The notes beneath the pieces were generated by a model that was not told where the DNA came from, did not search any database, and saw nothing but the letters and a program-made list of their open reading frames with translations. A program made the position numbers and the translations under genes. 56,239 bases of DNA. Origin: JBFWMG01 sp050251715 (GTDB lineage: Bacteria; Desulfobacterota; Desulfovibrionia; Desulfovibrionales; Desulfovibrionaceae). This document shows, in pieces, positions 50,841 through 56,239 of the stretch. Numbering within the stretch: position 1 is the stretch's first letter; each line of letters begins with the position of its first letter. The DNA lies in NCBI GenBank assembly GCA_050251715.1, contig JBFWMG010000023.1, positions 1 through 56,239 of the forward strand, in the 5' to 3' direction.

Positions 50841-53429
50841 TCAGTCACGCCCCATGGCGCGGCGCACGCAACGGGCCAGGCGCAACGGCGGCGCGGGCAG
50901 GGGCAGGCAGGCGTCCACCCCAGCCTCGCGGGCGCGGGACAGGAGCACGGATTCGTGAAAGCGGGTGCACAGCACCACGGCCATGCCGGGCCGCAGCCCC
51001 TTGACGGCGGCGGCGCAGGCCAGGCCGCCCATGTCGGGCAGCGTGGCGGCGATCATGACGCAGTCGTACTCGCCGGGCGCGGCGGCAAAGACCTCCAGCG
51101 CCTCGGCGGCGGTGGCGTGGCGCGCGACCTCGAAATCCAGCGCCGCCAGGGCGTCGGCCACGGCCTGGACGTCCGGCGCGGGATCGATCACCAGCACGCG
51201 CTGCGTGCCCTGGGCGCGGGGCGGTTCGCGCAGGTCCAGTTCCCCGGTGTCCGCCACCGGAAAAAAGACCTGCATGGCCGTGCCCTGCCCAGGCGCGCTG
51301 CGCACGGCAATGGCCCCGCCGCACCGCTTGACCGCGCCGTGCACCACGGCCAACCCCATGCCCGTGCCCTCGCCAGGCTTCTTGGTGGTGAAAAAGGGTT
51401 CGAAAATGCGGTCGAGCATGTCCGGGTCCATGCCCTCGCCCGTGTCGGCCACCCCCAGGCGCACGTACTCGCCGGGCGCAAGCGGCGGCGACGCGCCCGC
51501 CTCTTCGCGCTCCACCAGCACGTTGTCCAGGACCACCTCCAGCAGGCCGCCCTTCTCGCCCATGGCCTGGGCCGCGTTGAGGCACAGGTTCATGAGCACC
51601 TGATGCAGCCGGGTGGGATCCATGGTCACGGCGTCGTCGTCCGCGTCCAGATGCAGGCGCGCGGTCACCTGTGCGGGCAGCGAGGCCTCGATGAGCCCCA
51701 TGCTGTCGCGCACCGCGCCGTTCAGATGCACCAGCCGGGGTTCCTCGCGGTCCTGGCGGCTGAAGGCGAGCACCTGCTCCACCAGGTCGCGCGCCCTGCT
51801 CCCGGCCTTGCGGATGCTGGCCAGCATGCGCGCCGCCGGACTTTCCGGGTCCACGGTATCGCCCGCCATCTCGGCATAGCCCAGAATGGTTCCCAGGATG
51901 TTGTTGAAATCGTGGGCAATGCCCCCCGCCAGCGTGCCCAGCGCCTCCAGCTTGCGCGCCAGGGACAGCTGCTCTTCCAGCATCAGGCGCCGCGAGATGT
52001 CGTGGGCGATGACAATGCTGCCCGTGCGCTCGCCGTCCGGGGCGAACGGCGTGACCGTGACCAGGAAATGGCCGCCCAGGATGGCGATGTCCATTTCCCT
52101 GGCCGAGGTCGCCTCGGCGCGGGCCATGTCCAGAATGGCGGCGGCGGGGTCGGGGGCGGCATCAACGGTCGAACCGGCGCGCACGCCCGAACCGTCGCCC
52201 AGCGCGTCGGGCGGTGCGTCCGGCAGACGCAGCAACCGGCCCAGCGCCTTGCCCACCGCGTACTTGGGATGCACGCCCAGCCGCTCGGCGGCAGCCATGT
52301 TCAGCCGCCGCACGCGGCCATCGGCATCCAGCAGCAGCACGCAGTCCGGCACGGAGTCAAAGGTTGATTCCCATTCCTTTTTGGCCGCGATGATGCGGTG
52401 CTCGGCGTGCGAGCGCTCGGTCACGTCCACCCCCGCCGCCCAGGTCGCCCACCCCGGAATGGGATAGAGCTTGGACGTGTTGGCCCAGGCGATGCGCCGT
52501 TCCGAGCCGTCCTTGCAGCGCACGGGCCATTCGGACTGGCGGTAGTCGCCGCCGCGTTCCTGCCAGTGCTCGATGATGGCGGCACGGAACGTGGGATCGG
52601 GATAGAGCAGGCGCATGGCCCCTGGGTTGTCCAGCACCTCGTCCGCCATGTAGCCGGTGACGCGCTCGCATTCGCGGTTCCAGAAGATGATGTTGCCCCG
52701 CGCGTCAAAGGCGTGGATCATGACCGGCATGAGTTGCACCAGCACGCCCAGACGCATCTCGCGCAGCAGCTCCGCCTCCTCGCTCCGCGCGCGGCGCAGC
52801 CACGCGCCCGCCATGGCCGCCACGGCCATGACGCCCGGCGCGGCGTCCTGGCCCGCGTCCGCATCCGTCCATTCCAGCCCCAGCACGGCGGCAAGCCCCT
52901 CCTCCGCCCGCACCGGGGCAAGAAGCAGTTCCGCCGCGCCATGCACCGCGAAAAACAGGGCGGGGTCGGCACCCAGATCCCGGTCCACGCCGCGCACGGA
53001 CTCGCCCGCCGCCCATGCGGCCAGCCACGCCTCCGGCAGCCCCACGGCGTGGGCAGACACATACCCGCCCGTGGCGTCCCAGGGCCGGGGCGGCGCGTCC
53101 TGGGCGCAGGCCTGGGCGCGCACGCGCAGCTGATACGGCCCGTCCGGATCGCGCCGCACGTCAAGAAACCAGGCGCGGCGGGCGGCGGTGCCAAGACGCA
53201 GGGTGGCCAACATCTTGGGAATGGCGTCGCCGCCTTCGTCCACCAGCAGCAGGGAGGCGCACGCCGCCACCGCGCCCTCGGCACGCAGCCGGGCGTCCAG
53301 CCGCGCCTGGGCATCGGCCTGGACATCGGCCTGGCGGGAGGACTCCGCCGGGGGATTGGACTCCGCCGGGGAATCAGTCTGCGCCGGGGAGGCGGACGGG
53401 GCGGGCTTCTTTTCTTTTTTGGACGTCAT
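50841..53429 (-). CDS. Soluble PAS hybrid histidine kinase with degenerate receiver
   Basis: An 862-aa protein from ATG 53429 (MTSKKEKKP). No membrane segments. Order: low-complexity start (1-45), GAF-like sensor (about 50-215), PAS 1 (about 225-345, FDARGNIIFWNRECERVTGY), PAS 2 (about 355-480, LLLDADGRVRRLNMAAAERL), HisKA with GGIAHDFNNILGT, HATPase with NLCLNAAQAM, DTGEGM, GTGMGLAVVHG, and a C-terminal receiver. The receiver keeps VLVIDPAPD but the phospho-acceptor strand reads CVMIAATLPDMGG, with Ala where Asp is expected, so it probably cannot be phosphorylated. The kinase therefore signals to another protein, and the receiver may be a docking or sensor module. Confidence 0.88.
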   Translation of the reverse strand: MTSKKEKKPAPSASPAQTDSPAESNPPAESSRQADVQADAQARLDARLRAEGAVAACASLLLVDEGGDAIPKMLATLRLGTAARRAWFLDVRRDPDGPYQLRVRAQACAQDAPPRPWDATGGYVSAHAVGLPEAWLAAWAAGESVRGVDRDLGADPALFFAVHGAAELLLAPVRAEEGLAAVLGLEWTDADAGQDAAPGVMAVAAMAGAWLRRARSEEAELLREMRLGVLVQLMPVMIHAFDARGNIIFWNRECERVTGYMADEVLDNPGAMRLLYPDPTFRAAIIEHWQERGGDYRQSEWPVRCKDGSERRIAWANTSKLYPIPGWATWAAGVDVTERSHAEHRIIAAKKEWESTFDSVPDCVLLLDADGRVRRLNMAAAERLGVHPKYAVGKALGRLLRLPDAPPDALGDGSGVRAGSTVDAAPDPAAAILDMARAEATSAREMDIAILGGHFLVTVTPFAPDGERTGSIVIAHDISRRLMLEEQLSLARKLEALGTLAGGIAHDFNNILGTILGYAEMAGDTVDPESPAARMLASIRKAGSRARDLVEQVLAFSRQDREEPRLVHLNGAVRDSMGLIEASLPAQVTARLHLDADDDAVTMDPTRLHQVLMNLCLNAAQAMGEKGGLLEVVLDNVLVEREEAGASPPLAPGEYVRLGVADTGEGMDPDMLDRIFEPFFTTKKPGEGTGMGLAVVHGAVKRCGGAIAVRSAPGQGTAMQVFFPVADTGELDLREPPRAQGTQRVLVIDPAPDVQAVADALAALDFEVARHATAAEALEVFAAAPGEYDCVMIAATLPDMGGLACAAAVKGLRPGMAVVLCTRFHESVLLSRAREAGVDACLPLPAPPLRLARCVRRAMGRD

Positions 53430-53585
53430 GGCAGCGGTATAGCACAAGACGGGCGTGAATCAAACCGTTGCGAGGATCCGGTCGCGGCGCATCACCCTGC
53501 GGGATGGGCCCGGTCGCGGGGAGAACCGCGGCCGGGCCTGGCAGCACACGAGCCGACCGATCGGCAGACTAGGAGGCAACACCTG

Positions 53586-55187
53586 TCATGCAACGACCGG
53601 AACGGCTCCGTTGGAGGGGGCGGGGGCGGGAAAGACGGTACGGTGGCGGATGATGCGGGCGTCATCGTGGAACCCGTGCCCACGCATGGTGTCCAGCGCG
53701 GCCACGGCGGCGTCGCGGTCCGGATACGGACCGGCCAGCACGCGCACCCATGCGCCCCTTTCCGGCAGCAGCACGGCCACGGCATGGGCCTCGATGCCTT
53801 GGGACGCGAGCAGTTGGCAATGGCGCATGGCCGCCCGCTCCGTGCGCCATGAACTTATGTGCACGTCATAGCCCGCGCGGCCAGGGGCGGCGGGCGTGCT
53901 GGACACGGCAGGCGCGGAGAGCGTGACCGACACGGACGCGGGCACGGACGCGGGCACGGACGCGGGCACGGACGCGGGCACCGGCACGGCCGTGACGGCG
54001 GCGGGTGCGGCCAGGGATACGGGCTTGACCGTGCCGGACGTCTGGGGCGCCTGGGGAGCCAAGGGCGCGGCAGGCGCGGCCAGCGCGGACGGCACGGTCA
54101 TGGAATGGGGCGCGGCGTCGCGGGCGGTAACCGTTGCCGCGGGCGGCGCGGCGCGCTCCACAGCCTTGTCCGGCGCGGCGGGCGCGGCGGGCGGCGCGAG
54201 CGGATCCACGGGCATGGCGGCGTCAGGGGCGTCCGGCCCGGCCTGGGGCGCGGCGGCCCGCGCGGGCTCGCGGCTCACGCGGGCGGCCAGGCGCGCCCGT
54301 TCCAGATTTTCCGCCGCCTTCACGTAATAGGTGGACGACAGGGCCAGGGCGTTTTCAAAGGCATTGGCCGCCGCCTCGTACCGGCCCCGCTTGAAAAGAT
54401 AGTAGCCGAGATTGTTGTAGGCCTTGGCCGCGTCGCCCCCCGTGCCGCAGCGGAACGCCTCCAGCGCCTCGTCCAGCCGGTCCTGCCCGGCCAGGGCCAG
54501 TCCCAGGTTGTTGCAGATGCGGCCCGCCCGGTCCTTGTCCACGCCCAGGGAGAGCGCCTGGCGGAAGGTGGCCACCGCATCCCCGGCGCGGCCGGTCATG
54601 GCGTAGAGCAGGCCCATGTTGTTGCGCACGTCCGGGTCGTCGGGCCGCAGCACCAGGGCGGCGCCATAGGCGGCCTCGGCGGCAACGACGTCACCGGCGT
54701 CGGCCAGCAGCACGCCGCGCATCATGTGCGCCCGCCACAGGGAGGGGTCGGCGGCCACGGCCTTGGTGAACTGCGCCAGGGCGGCGGCGCGCATGCCCAG
54801 GCCGTGGCAGGCCATGCCCGCCGCCTCGTGGGCGCGGGCCGCCAGCAGCGGGTCGGGAGCGGGTTGCTGTTCCAGCACCGCCGTGAAATCCGTCAGCGCG
54901 GGCTCGTACATGCCCTGGGCCAGCAGGATGCCGCCCTTCTTGAACCGCGCCCGGCCATTGGCCGGGTCCACGGCCACGGCCTTGCCGAACTCCAGAAAGG
55001 CGCTTTCGCGCTGTCCCTGGCGCAGGGCCACATCGCCGCGCCGCTCATGCTCCTGGCTGGAAAACCGCGGCTTGAACGCGTCGGGCCGTTCCGAGGCCTT
55101 GGCGCCCACGCCCGCGCAGCCCGTCAGCGACAACAGGGCCACCAGGGCCACCAGCGACAGGGTACGTATCCATTGATGCAGAGCCAT
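53586..55187 (-). CDS. TPR lipoprotein with C-terminal SPOR domain, tad locus
   Basis: A 533-aa lipoprotein: lipobox LTGC (Cys24), then about seven TPR units (residues 45-300; HERRGDVALRQGQRESAFLE, RNNMGLLYAMTGRAGDAVAT, YNNLGYYLFKRGRYEAAANA), an Ala/Pro-rich linker with PASV repeats (about 300-440), and a SPOR domain (YDVHISSWRTERAAMRHCQL, WVRVLAGPYPDRDAAVAAL) that would bind peptidoglycan. A TadD-like role as outer-membrane assembly factor of a Flp/tad pilus is suggested by the TPRs and by the tadC gene 36 bases upstream. The SPOR addition is unusual for TadD. Confidence 0.8.
   Translation of the reverse strand: MALHQWIRTLSLVALVALLSLTGCAGVGAKASERPDAFKPRFSSQEHERRGDVALRQGQRESAFLEFGKAVAVDPANGRARFKKGGILLAQGMYEPALTDFTAVLEQQPAPDPLLAARAHEAAGMACHGLGMRAAALAQFTKAVAADPSLWRAHMMRGVLLADAGDVVAAEAAYGAALVLRPDDPDVRNNMGLLYAMTGRAGDAVATFRQALSLGVDKDRAGRICNNLGLALAGQDRLDEALEAFRCGTGGDAAKAYNNLGYYLFKRGRYEAAANAFENALALSSTYYVKAAENLERARLAARVSREPARAAAPQAGPDAPDAAMPVDPLAPPAAPAAPDKAVERAAPPAATVTARDAAPHSMTVPSALAAPAAPLAPQAPQTSGTVKPVSLAAPAAVTAVPVPASVPASVPASVPASVSVTLSAPAVSSTPAAPGRAGYDVHISSWRTERAAMRHCQLLASQGIEAHAVAVLLPERGAWVRVLAGPYPDRDAAVAALDTMRGHGFHDDARIIRHRTVFPAPAPSNGAVPVVA
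53929..53981. repeat. 12-bp tandem repeat in the SPOR lipoprotein gene
   Basis: Four copies of GGCACGGACGCG encode the ASVP repeats of the linker. The unit is a multiple of three, so copy-number change would only alter linker length. Confidence 0.8.
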
Positions 55188-55223
55188 GCGCCACCTCCTT
55201 ACCTGTGTCCGTGTCCGGGCACG

Positions 55224-56183
55224 TTACTTGAGCCCATGCGAGAACACGTTCATGAGCGAGATCACCGAGGGACCGGCAATAACCACGAACAACGCCGGAA
55301 GAATGAAAAATATAAGCGGAAAGAGGAGCTTGACCGGCAGCTTGGCCGCCTGTTCCTCGGCCCGCTGGAACCGCTTGGTGCGCATGACGTCCGAATACAC
55401 GCGCAGGGTCTGGGCCACGCTGGTGCCAAAGGAGTCGGACTGGATGAGCAGCGTGACCAGGCTGGCCACGTCCTCCAGGCCGATGCGGTCCGCCAGGTCG
55501 CGCAGGCCGTCCTTGCGCCCACGGCCCGCGCGCAGCTCCAGGTTGAGCATGCGCAGCTCGTCGGACAATTCCTTGCTGTCCTCGCGCAATTCCTCGCCCA
55601 CGCGATGCAGCGCCTGGTCGAGCCCCATGCCCGACTCCACGCACACCACCAGCATGTCCAGGGCGTCGGGCAGACCGGCCAGGATGGCGGCCTTGCGCCC
55701 CGCGATGCGCGAACGCAGCCACAGCGAGGGCAGATACACGCCCACCAGCGCCAAACCAGCCGCCCCGGCCAGCGAAAAGGCCAGGGGCACCTTGTGGAAC
55801 ACCACCACCCGCGCGGCCAGGAACAGCCCGCCCAGCACCATGGCCAGAAAGCACTTGGCGCCCCAGAACAGCACCACCGCGTTGGGCTGGCGGTATCCGG
55901 CCCGCACCAATTCGCCGCGATGCCTGCTCATTTCCCGCGTGTCCCTGGGCCGCACGCGCTCGCCCAGCCTGCCCATGAGCCCGGCCAGGACATGGACCAC
56001 GCCCCCGTTCGCCGCCGCGCGCGTCCCTGCCCCGGCATCGCCCAGCGTGCGGTCCAGCTTGGCCCGCACGTCCGCCACGCGCCGCCTGTCGGCCAACAAC
56101 CCGGACACCGCGCCCCAGCACAGCATCACGGCCACGAACACCAGTCCGGCGGCGGCAAGGGGAAGGTAGGGAGCAGCGGTCAT
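55224..56183 (-). CDS. tadC: TadC-like inner-membrane platform protein of type IVc pilus
   Basis: A 319-aa T2SF/GspF-domain protein with membrane segments near residues 6-28, 110-130, 135-155 and 290-312 (LFPLIFFILPALFVVIAGP). The T2SF core runs from ALDMLVVCVESGMGLDQALHRV to GTSVAQTLRVYSDVMRTKRF. TadC with TadB forms the platform for Flp pilin assembly. GGAGG lies just before ATG 56183, and the stop of the tadB-like gene lies 13 bases upstream, so they are one operon. Confidence 0.9.
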   Translation of the reverse strand: MTAAPYLPLAAAGLVFVAVMLCWGAVSGLLADRRRVADVRAKLDRTLGDAGAGTRAAANGGVVHVLAGLMGRLGERVRPRDTREMSRHRGELVRAGYRQPNAVVLFWGAKCFLAMVLGGLFLAARVVVFHKVPLAFSLAGAAGLALVGVYLPSLWLRSRIAGRKAAILAGLPDALDMLVVCVESGMGLDQALHRVGEELREDSKELSDELRMLNLELRAGRGRKDGLRDLADRIGLEDVASLVTLLIQSDSFGTSVAQTLRVYSDVMRTKRFQRAEEQAAKLPVKLLFPLIFFILPALFVVIAGPSVISLMNVFSHGLK

Positions 56184-56195
56184 GGGAGGCCTCCA

Positions 56196-56222
56196 TTACA
56201 CCTTGATGACGACCATGCGGCG
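56196..56222 (-). CDS. tadB: 3' end of a TadB-like gene (partial)
   Basis: On the minus strand the last codons before TAA 56198-56196 read RMVVIKV, just ahead of tadC, where tadB normally lies. Only nine codons are left before the adapter sequence begins, so the assignment is by position. Confidence 0.4.
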   Translation of the reverse strand, partial: RRMVVIKV

Positions 56223-56239
56223 AGATCGGAAGAGCGTCG
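56223..56239. other. Sequencing adapter contamination at contig end
   Basis: The final 17 bases, AGATCGGAAGAGCGTCG, are identical to the start of the common Illumina TruSeq adapter. They are not genomic. Confidence 0.95.

Overview
The window is one stretch of a draft bacterial contig. It ends in sequencing-adapter bases (56223-56239). It has two clearly different halves. The right half (from about 24.42 kb) is GC-rich core-type chromosome of an anaerobic, Gram-negative, Desulfovibrionaceae-like bacterium. That assignment is an inference from a nickel CO dehydrogenase/acetyl-CoA synthase locus, a C_GCAxxG redox protein, a bacteriohemerythrin, outer-membrane lipoproteins, hybrid histidine kinases and a tad pilus cluster; the species cannot be named from sequence alone. 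The left half (1 to about 24.42 kb) is visibly richer in A+T and is an integrated mobile island. Its right edge is a 48-bp 3' fragment of tRNA-Thr(CGT), followed by that tRNA's original terminator. The left edge lies outside the window.

Island, left to right. (a) 0.15-7.4 kb: a same-strand run of envelope genes: an MltC-like lytic transglycosylase, two LPP20-like proteins, a DUF799/FN3/beta-helix/TPR lipoprotein, a lipoprotein with a duplicated domain, a zincin-SPOR lipoprotein and a small membrane protein. It looks like one peptidoglycan-linked assembly that I cannot match to a named system. (b) 7.5-9.05 kb: small genes, three of them consecutive cysteine-rich zinc-ribbon proteins. (c) 9.3-14 kb, minus strand: a mobilization module with a TraD/VirD4-like coupling protein, an MbeA-type relaxase broken by an in-frame TGA, MbeB- and MbeD-like genes nested inside the relaxase gene, an MbeC-like protein and an AlpA-like regulator. 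(d) 14.3-21.4 kb: a 2145-aa STAND NTPase of the Avs (AVAST) anti-phage type with a predicted N-terminal nuclease, plus an overlapping 239-aa companion. (e) 21.5-24.2 kb, minus strand: a tyrosine integrase with a frameshift before its catalytic tyrosine, whose corrected stop overlaps the start of an unknown 472-aa gene.

Core half. 24.8-34.3 kb holds a glutamine amidotransferase, a hybrid histidine kinase, an EamA transporter, a YhcH-like protein, a LysR regulator divergent from a tiny membrane protein, greA, tRNA-Lys, tRNA-Arg and panD. 34.6-37.4 kb holds a bacteriohemerythrin, then a methyltransferase gene lying between purU and a second, truncated copy of the purU 3' end.

37.6-48.9 kb is a tightly packed Wood-Ljungdahl operon: a UroD/MetE-like barrel protein, cooC, the CODH subunit (cooS), a 1194-aa natural fusion of acetyl-CoA synthase (AcsB) with the corrinoid protein small subunit (AcsD), acsC, a RACo-type corrinoid activator and a DUF3786 protein. 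No acsE methyltransferase is present in the window. 49-50.7 kb holds a small redox cluster (C_GCAxxG protein, rhodanese, MauE/DoxX-like). 50.8-56.2 kb holds a PAS hybrid kinase with a receiver that lacks its phospho-acceptor Asp, and the end of a tad locus (TPR-SPOR lipoprotein, TadC, TadB tail).

A dispersed 105-bp repeat with three internal hairpins occurs four times in the core half (29.45, 33.08, 34.27 and 48.93 kb).
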